Source of the DNA: an uncultured Bacteroidales bacterium
Lineage (GTDB): Bacteria > Bacteroidota > Bacteroidia > Bacteroidales > Paludibacteraceae
Reading direction: 5' to 3'
DNA: 43,518 nucleotides
NCBI GenBank assembly: GCA_902798015.1
Contig: CADBVL010000020.1
Location: forward strand, 1 to 43,518
Shown here one piece after another: positions 34,038-42,531 of this stretch. Position 1 is the first letter of the stretch, and every line of letters starts with the position of its first letter. Under the pieces are notes generated by a model, which was not told where the DNA came from, did not search any database, and worked only from the letters and a program-made list of their open reading frames with translations. The position numbers and the translations under genes were made by a program.

Positions 34038-34108
34038 TGGCCGATTTTAGATTATATGGCTAAATCATAATTTCTAACCCGTAAATTTAAACACTCTATT
34101 ATATATAT

Positions 34109-35413
34109 ATGTTCGATAATTTATCAGAAAGATTAGAACGCTCATTTAAAATCCTCAAAGGCGAAGGACGTATCACCGAGATTAATATCGCGGAGACCGT
34201 CAAAGATATCCGCAAAGCCCTGTTGGAGGCCGATGTGAACTACAAAACAGCAAAGCAGTTCACTGATCAGGTCAAGGAGAAAGCCCTCGGTCAAAATGTC
34301 ATTACGGCCGTTCGTCCGGGACAGTTAATGGTGAAGATTACCCATGACGAGTTGGCGGAGTTGATGGGTGGCGAAACCCAAGAGATTAACTTGAAAGGCT
34401 CGCCTGCGGTCATCCTCATGGCGGGTCTACAAGGTAGTGGTAAAACTACTTTTGCGTCCAAGCTGGCGAATTATTTACAAACAAAGAAAAATAAAAAAGT
34501 AATGCTCGTGGCATGCGACGTCTATCGTCCGGCTGCTATAGAGCAACTTCGCGTACTCGGAGAGCAAATAAACGCAAAAGTATACACGGGAGAAAGCGAA
34601 TCCAACCCTGTTAAGAAAGCGCAAGACGCAATTACTGAGGCCAGGAAATTCGGCTATGACGTAGTGATTGTAGATACAGCTGGCCGTTTGGCAGTGGATG
34701 AACAGATGATGACAGAGATAGCGGCTATCAAAGAGGCTATCCAGCCGTCTGAAACCTTGTTCGTCGTAGATGCCATGACAGGTCAGGATGCAGTGAACAC
34801 CGCTAAGGAGTTTAACGACCGTCTGGATTTTGATGGTGTAGTTCTCACGAAATTAGACGGTGATGCACGCGGTGGTGCAGCACTGAGTATCCGATCGGTC
34901 GTAAACAAACCGATAAAGTTTATCGGAACCGGCGAGAAGATGGAGGCGCTTGATGTGTTCCATCCCTCTCGTATGGCCGATCGAATTCTTGGTATGGGTG
35001 ACGTTGTTTCTCTTGTAGAACGCGCACAAGAGCAATATGATGAAGCCGAAGCTCGGCGTATATCAAAGAAAATTGCTAAGAACCAATTCGATTTCAACGA
35101 TTTCATCGGACAATTAAACCAAATCAAGAAGATGGGGTCTATGAAGGATCTGATGGGTATGATTCCGGGTATGGACAAAGCGTTGAAAGGCGTAGAGGTG
35201 AGTGACGATGCCTTCAAACCCATTGAAGCGATGATTAATTCCATGACGCCGGCAGAGCGTGCTAACCCGAGCCTGCTTAACGGAAGTCGCAAGAACCGCA
35301 TCGCAAAAGGGGCGGGTGTAGATATCGTTGCACTCAATCGTTTTCTCAAACAATTCGAGCAGACATCAAAGATGATGCGCAAAGTGCAACAGATGAGCGG
35401 ACGCAGACATTAA
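34109..35413 (+). CDS. ffh: Signal recognition particle protein Ffh (SRP54)
   Basis: 434 residues. N domain (1-~90, MFDNLSERLERSFKILKGEG), GTPase G domain with GLQGSGKTTFASKLANYL (G1), DVYRPAAIEQL, DTAGRLAVDEQM (G3) and TKLDGDARGGAAL, and a methionine-rich M domain from about 295 (MKDLMGMIPGMDKALKG). It binds 4.5S RNA and signal sequences and delivers ribosomes to FtsY at the membrane. The stop shares one base with the ATG of the next gene, so the two are coupled. Confidence 0.98.
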   Translation: MFDNLSERLERSFKILKGEGRITEINIAETVKDIRKALLEADVNYKTAKQFTDQVKEKALGQNVITAVRPGQLMVKITHDELAELMGGETQEINLKGSPAVILMAGLQGSGKTTFASKLANYLQTKKNKKVMLVACDVYRPAAIEQLRVLGEQINAKVYTGESESNPVKKAQDAITEARKFGYDVVIVDTAGRLAVDEQMMTEIAAIKEAIQPSETLFVVDAMTGQDAVNTAKEFNDRLDFDGVVLTKLDGDARGGAALSIRSVVNKPIKFIGTGEKMEALDVFHPSRMADRILGMGDVVSLVERAQEQYDEAEARRISKKIAKNQFDFNDFIGQLNQIKKMGSMKDLMGMIPGMDKALKGVEVSDDAFKPIEAMINSMTPAERANPSLLNGSRKNRIAKGAGVDIVALNRFLKQFEQTSKMMRKVQQMSGRRH

Positions 35414-35901
35414 TGGCGGAAGAGCACACATATCAACCTGGCTGGGATGAAGCAAAACACAAGAAGCGTCATCACCATCATCACGTAGGTCCGAATGAAC
35501 GCAATAGAGGCCTTGGAGGAGCGTTGCGTATGCGGGATAAACAGGCCTATTACGGGATGGTTGTAGTGCTCGTTATGGGAGTTCTCATCGGATTATTCTT
35601 CCTTGTGCGCTTTGTCGTAGAAGAGATAAAAGCCATGCCGAATGATGATCCGACAACGGAGATGGCAGTGGACGAACTGCGTATCCACAAAGCGGATGAA
35701 CAAGACGCGCTTCTCTATTCCGATAGCTTGACTCAAGCCTATAATCTTGATTCACTCAAACGTAAAGTTCAAATAGAGACACGTCCTGTTTATCGTCCTC
35801 CGCGCAGAGAAAATACGTGGTATATCACGCAACGCGAATGGAAAGATATTTGGAATACATTCAAGATTTGGAAGAAGAACAAAGAAAAAGGTAACGAATG
35901 A
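35413..35901 (+). CDS. Single-pass membrane protein of unknown function
   Basis: 162 residues. The N-terminal ~45 are polar with a run of five histidines (KKRHHHHHVG), followed by one membrane helix (about 49-68, GMVVVLVMGVLIGLFFLVRF) and a polar C-terminal part ending in a basic KIWKKNKEKGNE. By the positive-inside rule the N-terminus is probably cytoplasmic. I do not recognise a family. It sits between ffh and folD with overlaps at both ends (one base and four bases), so it is clearly translated with them. Confidence 0.75.
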   Translation: MAEEHTYQPGWDEAKHKKRHHHHHVGPNERNRGLGGALRMRDKQAYYGMVVVLVMGVLIGLFFLVRFVVEEIKAMPNDDPTTEMAVDELRIHKADEQDALLYSDSLTQAYNLDSLKRKVQIETRPVYRPPRRENTWYITQREWKDIWNTFKIWKKNKEKGNE

Positions 35902-36768
35902 TTATTGACGGAAAACAAATAGCACAAACGATACGTGGTGAGTTACGCGAACAGATTGCTGCTCTTAGAGCAGAAGACAAGCGTGCGCCCAAACTAGCGG
36001 TGGTCATGGTAGGGCATAACCCTGCTTCGGAAACGTATGTGACCAATAAACTGAAGGCTTGCGCAGAAGTTGGTATTGAAGCGGAACGTATCTCATACGA
36101 TGAGTTTGTCTCTGAGCAGACACTGCTTACAGAGATTCATCGACTCAATAACGACGATTCCATCGATGGGTTCATTGTGCAACTGCCGCTTCCGGAACAT
36201 ATTAATGAACTGGCTATTCTTTCGGCTATTGACTATCGTAAAGACGTAGATGGTTTGACACCTGAGAATATTGGTCGTACTGTACAGGGATTGCCGTCTA
36301 TCGTGAGTGCCACTCCGCGCGGCATTCGCGAATTGCTTGCACGCTACGGTATTGCAACAGAAGGCAAACATGTAGTGGTAATTGGAAGATCGAATATTGT
36401 CGGCAAACCCATGGCCATGCTCAACACCCTGGAGGATGGCCATACCAATTTGTACTGTTTGCCATTCGAAGACACAAGACCTCGCTGCAATCTGCCGCAC
36501 GGCTGATATTATTATTGTAGCGGCGGGGAGTCCGAACTTGGTAACTGCGAGTATGGTTAAACCCGGAGCGACGGTAATTGACGTGGGAATCAATCGTATA
36601 GAGGATCTTTCTGCTCCGCGTGGATACCGTCTGGTAGGCGACGTGGATTTTGAGCACGTGGCACCTGTCGCCGGTTTTATCACTCCTGTTCCTGGTGGAG
36701 TGGGCCCCATGACTATCGTCAGTCTGCTACAAAACACATTACAAGCTTATCATGAATATTCTCGATAA
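35898..36768 (+). pseudogene. folD: FolD (methylenetetrahydrofolate dehydrogenase/cyclohydrolase) with a one-base frameshift
   Basis: Frame one (from 35898) reads VVMVGHNPASETYVTNKLKACAEVGI with the catalytic lysine, GFIVQLPLPEHI, DVDGLTPENIGR and [17 protein letters not shown]. At 36449-36451, in a TTT run, the homology moves to another frame: [26 protein letters not shown], then [26 protein letters not shown], stop at 36768. Removing one T restores one protein of about 290 residues, the normal FolD length. Because FolD is usually indispensable and both parts are well conserved, a sequencing error is the likeliest cause. The end overlaps prfA by 17 bases. Confidence 0.9.
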
Positions 36769-37852
36769 AATCGATGGTTTAGAAGCCAAATTCCATGAGG
36801 TGAGTCTGTTAATCACAGACCCTTTCGTTATTGCCGACCAAGCTCGCTATGTGCGTCTGAACCGTGAGTATCATGATTTGGAACGTGTCTTGGAATGTGC
36901 ACATCGCTATAAGAAAGTTGTGCAGAACTTGCAGGATGCCAAAGATCTTCTATATAATGAGTCTGACGCGGATCTCAAAGAAATGGCGCGTGCTGAAGTA
37001 GAAGAACTGGAGCCGCAAATTCCAAAGTTGGAAGAAGAACTGAAACTGCAACTCTTGCCGCAAGATCCTGAGGATGGCAAGAACGTCGTTATGGAGATTC
37101 GTGGCGGTACTGGTGGTGATGAGGCGGCAATTTTTGCCGGTGACCTCTTTCGTATGTACACCAAATATTTTGAGATTAAAGGATTTAAATACACTGTATC
37201 ATCCTTTAACGAAGGAGCAGCCGGCGGATACAAGGAGATTATCTTCAACGTGACCGGTCAGAATGTCTATGGGACACTCAAATACGAGAGTGGAGTGCAT
37301 CGTGTGCAGCGCGTGCCAGTTACCGAAACACAAGGTCGTGTACATACGTCGGCTGCTACAGTTGCAGTTTTACCGGAAGCCGATGAATTCGAGGTGCATA
37401 TTAATGAAGGCGAGATCAAATGGGAGACTTTCCGTTCCGGTGGTGCGGGTGGACAAAACGTCAACAAGGTGGAGTCTGGTGTACGGTTACGCTATAATTG
37501 GAAAAATCCAAACACCGGCGAGGTGCAGGAGATATTAATTGAATGTACAGAGACCCGGGATCAGCCGAAGAACAAGGAGCGTGCCTTGAGTCGCTTACGC
37601 ACGCAAATATATGATAAGGAGCACCAGAAATACATCGACGACATCGCCGCGCGCCGTAAGACCATGGTCTCCACCGGTGACCGCAGTGCCAAGATCCGTA
37701 CCTACAACTACCCGCAGGGCCGAATCACCGACCATCGTATCGGCTACACGGTCTATAACCTCGCTGCCTTCATGGATGGAGATATTCAAGGTGTTATCGA
37801 TGCTCTACAAGTAGCAGAGAATGCGGAACGACTCAAAGAAAGTGAATTATAA
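36752..37852 (+). CDS. prfA: Peptide chain release factor 1
   Basis: 366 residues. Domain 1 helices at the N-terminus, the codon-recognition PxT motif in [19 protein letters not shown] (PVT, so RF1 for UAA/UAG rather than RF2), and the universal GGQ in [16 protein letters not shown], which triggers peptide release in the ribosome. The ATG at 36752 lies inside the folD end, a common tight arrangement. No frame problem. Confidence 0.97.
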   Translation: MNILDKIDGLEAKFHEVSLLITDPFVIADQARYVRLNREYHDLERVLECAHRYKKVVQNLQDAKDLLYNESDADLKEMARAEVEELEPQIPKLEEELKLQLLPQDPEDGKNVVMEIRGGTGGDEAAIFAGDLFRMYTKYFEIKGFKYTVSSFNEGAAGGYKEIIFNVTGQNVYGTLKYESGVHRVQRVPVTETQGRVHTSAATVAVLPEADEFEVHINEGEIKWETFRSGGAGGQNVNKVESGVRLRYNWKNPNTGEVQEILIECTETRDQPKNKERALSRLRTQIYDKEHQKYIDDIAARRKTMVSTGDRSAKIRTYNYPQGRITDHRIGYTVYNLAAFMDGDIQGVIDALQVAENAERLKESEL

Positions 37853-37873
37853 TCAACTAAAATCAACACAATT

Positions 37874-39370
37874 ATGAAAACTCGTTTTATTTACGCTCTT
37901 GCAGCGATTGTAGTTGCCCTAAGCATGGCCTCTTGCGAAGGTGGAGGTAGTAAAGACCAAGTAAAAAATATTCAGTTTAAGAAAATGCACCTCGATGGCG
38001 TCAACACGCTGGCGCTGGCTACTGTCGGAGCGGCCGCCAATAACGCACCGGCGCGCATGCCGGCAGAGGATGATGTCACGTATAACATCCATAAACCCGC
38101 CTATTCGGTGTCCGAGGACGGCACGTTGGTCGAGATAACCTACACGATTGATGCGCGCGGTAACAACGGCGAACTGGTCGATATGGTCAAGGCTCACATG
38201 CGCCTCGCGATAAAGAATATCTTCGCCGTAGGCGACGAGTGGCTCTGGCTGTACGACTGCTATTATGACTACCCGGACTTGGACCAATTGAAAGAACCGT
38301 ACCACTCGATGATCAAAGAAATCATTGATAAGTTCTACGGCAATTTCCTCGTTCGCCGCAAAGACGGTGCCCTCTTTTATTGGGACGGACGTGATGGACG
38401 ACCGTGGTATAACTCGAGAGGCGTGACTTTCGAACGCCAGAGCGACATATACGGCGTAGTAGAATGCCTCCAGGGCGAGATATACTCCAACTGCTGGCTG
38501 TCTTCTCCGAAGATGCTGTACCGTCTTAAGGACCAAGGCTCGTCCTTAGCGGTAACTACGATGCACGAATATACGATGTATACTACGGACATCATGCCCG
38601 ACACCAGAGGCGCTTTAGGTCTGCATATCTGGTACCACGATCGGGGAAACATGACGCCTGGTGTGCTCTTCCCGGACGGCCCGAAGGATAATAACATCGT
38701 AGGATTGAATAGTACTGCGGTTGATTCTCGCTTGCAAAACAACGAGAATGTGACCATCAATATTATTTCTGTGGATAACACGATCTATGCCGTTTACGGT
38801 CGCGATGATATCGGTTCGTTCTTCTATTCAATCGAACTGAGCGAATCGCCCTCGCCGATTGCAAAAGCCAAAGAACTCATCGCACACACGGACGACCATC
38901 TCTATATAAAGGTCGGCGATCCGGTGGTCAGCAAGCAGAAGACGATGTCCTTCATGGAGTACGGTTTCAAATATACTTTCGATCCGCAAGCAAAGAAAAT
39001 CACCCGTGCTGCGCTGCCGAACCACTATCCAAGCAATATTAACGCGTATTATGACGATATCGCTTATGTAATGAGGGATGACGAGAAGGCGTTCTTTATC
39101 TGCGACCTCGCCCAGAATGCCGCTGAAGAGGTACAGATTGACTTCAGCGCCCTGTATAATGACGGCACTATCAACCGCTCGGCAATGCGCAAGTTCGGCG
39201 ACTATAATCCGTCCACGCAGTCGTTTACTACCACGGCCTATACTATGACCGGAAAAGCTGTAACCGTCATCGTTGACGTAGCCGGTGCTAACAAAGGCAA
39301 AGCCCGCGTGATCAAGTCAGGCGACTCCACCGCCGGTACGGTAATTTCCGTCATGCTCCGCTTAAATTAA
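37874..39370 (+). CDS. Unrecognised lipoprotein
   Basis: 498 residues. Signal peptide MKTRFIYALAAIVVALSMASC with lipobox MASC followed by EGGGSKD. The mature protein is rich in aromatic and charged residues with repeated beta-propeller-like phrases (KDGALFYWDGRDGRPWY, DIYGVVECLQGEIYSN, DDHLYIKVGDPVV, DDIAYVMRDDEKAFFICDL), suggesting a six- or seven-bladed propeller on the cell surface; this is inference. It starts 21 bases after prfA without a visible promoter and ends before a good terminator. No family recognised. Confidence 0.7.
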   Translation: MKTRFIYALAAIVVALSMASCEGGGSKDQVKNIQFKKMHLDGVNTLALATVGAAANNAPARMPAEDDVTYNIHKPAYSVSEDGTLVEITYTIDARGNNGELVDMVKAHMRLAIKNIFAVGDEWLWLYDCYYDYPDLDQLKEPYHSMIKEIIDKFYGNFLVRRKDGALFYWDGRDGRPWYNSRGVTFERQSDIYGVVECLQGEIYSNCWLSSPKMLYRLKDQGSSLAVTTMHEYTMYTTDIMPDTRGALGLHIWYHDRGNMTPGVLFPDGPKDNNIVGLNSTAVDSRLQNNENVTINIISVDNTIYAVYGRDDIGSFFYSIELSESPSPIAKAKELIAHTDDHLYIKVGDPVVSKQKTMSFMEYGFKYTFDPQAKKITRAALPNHYPSNINAYYDDIAYVMRDDEKAFFICDLAQNAAEEVQIDFSALYNDGTINRSAMRKFGDYNPSTQSFTTTAYTMTGKAVTVIVDVAGANKGKARVIKSGDSTAGTVISVMLRLN

Positions 39371-39390
39371 TTTAATGTATAAGGACATTA

Positions 39391-39424
39391 AACCCGCTGC
39401 GCTTCACTGCGTGGCGGGTTTTCT
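39391..39424 (+). terminator. Rho-independent terminator after the lipoprotein gene
   Basis: AACCCGC (39391-39397) pairs with GCGGGTT (39414-39420), with further partial pairing of GCGC/GCGT inside, followed by TTTC. Placed 20 bases after the stop at 39370, it ends the ffh-to-lipoprotein transcript. Confidence 0.75.
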
Positions 39425-39628
39425 ATAGGCATTTACCAGGTAAATACCAGCACTTACACCCATTTATCTCGCACTTATGACGCACTTATCACCCACTTAT
39501 CACGCACTAAATTATGGCATTATTTAGCACTTTATACTATATTATATATTTTATATATAATATCCATTTCGTTCGCGCTTTTTAATTTCTTATATTGCTT
39601 CGCTTAAACGATTATTTTTATAAAAATC
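39425..39628. repeat. Gene-free gap with short tandem repeats and AT-rich hairpins
   Basis: Contains ATTTACC-A-GGTAAAT (39431-39445). An 11-base tandem array follows: CGCACTTATGA, CGCACTTATCA, CCCACTTATCA and a partial CGCACTA (about 39469-39508). Next is an AT-only inverted repeat around 39538-39560. No coding sequence is seen. The rsmE promoter follows. Confidence 0.65.
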
Positions 39629-39659
39629 TTGCACATGTCAAAAAAAAGCAGTAATTTTG
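39629..39659 (+). promoter_or_regulatory. Bacteroidota-type promoter of rsmE
   Basis: TTG at 39629-39631, 20 bases with an A-run, TAATTTTG at 39652-39659. It sits in an inverted repeat AATTTTGC-GCC-GCAAAATT (39653-39671). Nearly the same sequence stands before the metallopeptidase gene at 10132. Confidence 0.87.
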
Positions 39660-39678
39660 CGCCGCAAAATTGGTAAAC

Positions 39679-40386
39679 ATGTACTTGTTTTATTGTCCGG
39701 ACATAGAAAAACAGCAGACGCTCTCGGAAGAGGAGAGTGCGCACTGCGTGCGGGTGCTGCGCTACTCCGTAGGCGATGAGATTCTCATCACAGACGGACG
39801 CGGAACCACCTATACAGCGCGTATCACGAATCCGCACCCCAAACACTGTGACTTCGAGATAATCTCCCGTGAGAAGCAGCAACAGCACCATGCCTTCCAT
39901 CTGCATATAGCTGTCGCGCCGACGAAGAATATCGAGCGGATGGAGTGGGCCATCGAGAAATGCGTGGAGATAGGCGTGGATGAGATCACGCCGCTCTTAT
40001 GCCGCTTCTCGGAGCGCAAACAACTGCGCCCCGACCGCTTGGAGAAAATCATCCTCTCTGCCGCCAAACAATCTCTCACGCCGTACCTGCCTGTGCTGCA
40101 CGAACTGACGCCTTATGATGACTTCATCCGCGAGCAGGCGAAACTCAACCAACAGTGTTTCATCGCGCATTGTTATAAAGATGAGAAACGCTTACTCAAG
40201 GACGAAATAGAGCAGGGTAGAGATGTGCTGGTGCTGATCGGACCGGAAGGCGATTTCAGCGAGAAGGAAGTTGCAGACGCGTTAGCACTTGGCTTCGCAC
40301 CCGTCAGTTTAGGGAATAGTCGTCTCCGTACAGAGACCGCCGCAGTTGTTGCTTGTCACACAGCCGTACTTATCAATGAATCTTGA
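39679..40386 (+). CDS. rsmE: 16S rRNA (uracil-1498-N3)-methyltransferase
   Basis: 235 residues from the ATG at 39679 (MYLFYCPDIEKQQTLSEEES); the ATG at 39670 lies in the promoter repeat. An N-terminal PUA-like domain (SAHCVRVLRYSVGDEILITDGRG) is followed by the SPOUT methyltransferase fold with the knot motifs VLIGPEGDFSEKEV and SLGNSRLRTETAAV that bind S-adenosylmethionine. It methylates U1498 of 16S rRNA. Overlaps the start of the PAP2 gene by 11 bases. Confidence 0.96.
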   Translation: MYLFYCPDIEKQQTLSEEESAHCVRVLRYSVGDEILITDGRGTTYTARITNPHPKHCDFEIISREKQQQHHAFHLHIAVAPTKNIERMEWAIEKCVEIGVDEITPLLCRFSERKQLRPDRLEKIILSAAKQSLTPYLPVLHELTPYDDFIREQAKLNQQCFIAHCYKDEKRLLKDEIEQGRDVLVLIGPEGDFSEKEVADALALGFAPVSLGNSRLRTETAAVVACHTAVLINES

Positions 40387-40975
40387 TTCAACCATATTAC
40401 TCTGGATCAACGGCCATCATACGGAGTGGCTGGATAGTCTTATGTGGTGGACGAGCCACCCGGCTACGTGGCTGCCGCTGTATGTGGTGCTGATTATCCT
40501 TGTGGCGTGTCGTTACCGTTCCTGGAAGGTCGCGCTGCTCATCATCTTGGGTTTTATTGTGGCGGTAGGAGTGAGTGATATCATCTGCAGCAGCATCTTC
40601 AAACCTCTGGTTTGCCGTCTGCGTCCAACGCATGAGCCGGCTTTGGATCCGTTGCATCTGGTGAACGGTTATACGGGCGGTTTATACGGTTTTTGCAGTT
40701 CTCACGCCGCCAACACGATAGCCGTAGCAACGCTTTTCAGTTCGCTCTACCGCAATAAAATAGCCACCGCAGTGCTGTTGGCATGGGTGGCTTTGAACTG
40801 TTATAGTCGTATGTATCTCGGGGCGCATTACCCTACGGATATCATAGTTGGTCTGCTTGTCGGGCTTCTTCTCGCAACGTCGGTTTATTGGGGGCTTCGC
40901 CGTTGGGTGCTGCCTTCGGCTGAACGACATTTGCCCCGCGAGGGCGGCGAGGTTGCTCCGCCGGGTGGTTCATAA
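40376..40975 (+). CDS. PAP2-family membrane phosphatase
   Basis: 199 residues from the ATG at 40376 (MNLDSTILLWINGHHTEWLD). Five to six membrane helices. The three phosphatase motifs are visible: KPLVCRLRP (KxxxxxxRP), GFCSSHAAN (the PSGH-like motif with the catalytic His) and SRMYLGAHYPTDI (SRxxxxxHxxxD). Such enzymes dephosphorylate undecaprenyl pyrophosphate, phosphatidate or lipid A; which one cannot be told. Translationally linked to rsmE. The last 134 bases overlap the convergent small periplasmic protein gene. Confidence 0.9.
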   Translation: MNLDSTILLWINGHHTEWLDSLMWWTSHPATWLPLYVVLIILVACRYRSWKVALLIILGFIVAVGVSDIICSSIFKPLVCRLRPTHEPALDPLHLVNGYTGGLYGFCSSHAANTIAVATLFSSLYRNKIATAVLLAWVALNCYSRMYLGAHYPTDIIVGLLVGLLLATSVYWGLRRWVLPSAERHLPREGGEVAPPGGS

Positions 40976-41273
40976 ATCGCTCGAATTCATCGGGAGAAAG
41001 GAGATGTTTCAGTTCGTTGTAGATCGACTGCATACGTTCCATATTCTCCGCACGCGTCAGACCTTTCTGACGAATAAGCGCGTATTTGAGGTGCATCCGA
41101 TAGATGGTGTCGATACGAACGGAGTCGCGGATACCCAACTCGCGCACAAGGCGCTCTGTCTGCTTGGTAGCCTCCTCTTCCGGAGTACGTTGAGGACGAA
41201 CATGCTGCTCCTGCGCAGAAGCTAAACCGGTGAGCAATGCACCGAGAACAAGAGATAAAAAGAGACGTTTCAT
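40842..41273 (-). CDS. Small periplasmic protein of Spy/LTXXQ-like look
   Basis: 143 residues from the ATG at 41273 (MKRLFLSLVLGALLTGLASAQE, signal peptide); the longer frame to 41495 runs antisense through the permease gene. The mature part is helical and charged: EEEATKQTERLVRELGIRDSVRIDTIYRMHLKYALIRQKGL, ENMERMQSIYNELKHLLSPDEFERF. The repeating helix-turn with 'L-sPdEf' resembles periplasmic Spy/CpxP-like (LTXXQ) proteins or DUF4890 in Bacteroidota. The proline-rich tail (HPAEQPRRPRGANVV) overlaps the PAP2 gene. Only 24 bases separate it from the divergent permease start, and no promoter was found there. Confidence 0.7.
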   Translation of the reverse strand: MKRLFLSLVLGALLTGLASAQEQHVRPQRTPEEEATKQTERLVRELGIRDSVRIDTIYRMHLKYALIRQKGLTRAENMERMQSIYNELKHLLSPDEFERFMNHPAEQPRRPRGANVVQPKAAPNGEAPNKPTLREEARQADQL

Positions 41274-41297
41274 AACGAAAAATACACAACAAAAATC

Positions 41298-42530
41298 ATG
41301 CCGTTTTTGCCCGAAATAGCGCTTGCTATGCGACTTTATTTCTCTGATGAGGGGAAAAAGCGTCATTCTCGTCCTGCTGTTCGTGTTGCGCTGGCGGGAA
41401 TGATCGTAGGTGTGGCAGTGATGATCCTCACGATTTGTATTGTCGTGGGCTTCAAGCAGACGGTCACGCAGAAGGTGGCGGGTTTCGGTGCGCATATCCA
41501 GTTGGTGTCTTTCGACAACAACAACACGTATGACTTACAGCCTATCGAGGTGTCCGATTCGCTCCTGACTGCCCTCGCGGGCTTTGAGCACGTGCGCTCT
41601 GCCGCGCCGTTCATCACCAAGCCCGGTATGCTCAAGACGGATGCGGACTTCCACGGTATAGTGCTCAAGGGTACGGAGTACTGGGATTTCTTCAGTCGGA
41701 ATATCGTAGAGGGTGGTTTGCCAGTCGCGCCGCAGGAAGTGATCGTGTCGCGCAGGGTAGCGCAGACGATGCAGATCGCCGTAGGCGATGCCGTCAATGC
41801 CTATTTCGTGGATGACACGGATATCCGAGCCCGTCGTTTCCGCGTGACAGGTGTGTATGACACGGGCTTTGACCAGTTCGACGATCTGTTTGTTCTTGCG
41901 CCACTGGAGACGGCTCAGCGGCTTCAAGGGTGGGGAACGGACACCTATTCGGGTGTGGAGATTTTAGTCGATGAAATCGGCGCTATAGACGAAGTAGCGG
42001 ACCAAATATATTTCGCGACGATCCGTCTGATGGACGAGGACGGCTATCATGTCTATTATGTGCAGACACTGCATGAGCAGAATCCGGCTATCTTTGCTTG
42101 GTTGGACTTGTTAGATATGAATGTGGTGGTGATTATCGTGCTGATGCTTTTGGTGGCGGGCTTTAACATCGTCTCGGGACTGATTATCTTGATTCTCGAC
42201 GGCGTGACGCTTATCGGAACGCTAAAAGCGTTAGGAGCCGACAACCGCTTCGTGCGGCGTATCTTCCTTGGTCAAGCGGCGCTGCTGATAGGCAAGGGAG
42301 TGCTATGGGGAAATATCGTCGGTCTGGGTTTGGCGGCGCTGCAGTATTTCGCGCATCTGGTACCCTTGGACGCGACCACGTATTATGTGGAGTACGTGCC
42401 GATATCTTTTGCTTGGGGATGGCTGGTGCTGCTGAACGTAGTGACGATAGCTATCTCGTTGGTTATCTTGCTGTTGCCGTCGATGATCATCACGAAGATC
42501 AGTCCGGCGAAAGTAATGCATTTTGAGTGA
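41298..42530 (+). CDS. LolC/LolE-type lipoprotein-releasing permease (FtsX family)
   Basis: 410 residues. One N-terminal membrane helix (about 27-50, VRVALAGMIVGVAVMILTICIVVGF), a periplasmic MacB-like domain (about 55-260) and three C-terminal helices (about 272-300, 320-345, 372-398) with the FtsX text TLIGTLKALGADNRFVRRIFLGQAALLIGKGVLWGNIVG. This is the layout of LolC/LolE, which with the LolD ATPase extracts lipoproteins from the inner membrane. The start MPFLPEIALAMRLYF is typical of Bacteroidota members. No ATPase gene is adjacent. Followed by the GSCFA gene after one base. Confidence 0.9.
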   Translation: MPFLPEIALAMRLYFSDEGKKRHSRPAVRVALAGMIVGVAVMILTICIVVGFKQTVTQKVAGFGAHIQLVSFDNNNTYDLQPIEVSDSLLTALAGFEHVRSAAPFITKPGMLKTDADFHGIVLKGTEYWDFFSRNIVEGGLPVAPQEVIVSRRVAQTMQIAVGDAVNAYFVDDTDIRARRFRVTGVYDTGFDQFDDLFVLAPLETAQRLQGWGTDTYSGVEILVDEIGAIDEVADQIYFATIRLMDEDGYHVYYVQTLHEQNPAIFAWLDLLDMNVVVIIVLMLLVAGFNIVSGLIILILDGVTLIGTLKALGADNRFVRRIFLGQAALLIGKGVLWGNIVGLGLAALQYFAHLVPLDATTYYVEYVPISFAWGWLVLLNVVTIAISLVILLLPSMIITKISPAKVMHFE

Positions 42531-42531
42531 T

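Larger units (their letters stand above)
33959..34048. repeat. Inverted repeat formed by the divergent tRNA-rnpB and ffh promoters
   Basis: AAAATCGGCTACAAAAGTA (33959-33977) is the reverse complement, with one mismatch, of TACTTTTGTGGCCGATTTT (34030-34048). Each arm holds a -7 element and the first transcribed bases. The two -33 boxes meet in the centre as GCAAATTTATTTGC (33997-34010). Confidence 0.8.

Noticed and set aside
33885-34070. 61-residue open frame over the tRNA and the divergent promoters
   Set aside because: It runs antisense through tRNA-Gly and through two promoters; its only conserved content is RNA.
36382-36506. Overlapping folD frames as a possible programmed frameshift
   Set aside because: No slippery heptamer or following stem is visible at the TTT run, and FolD is not known to use frameshifting.
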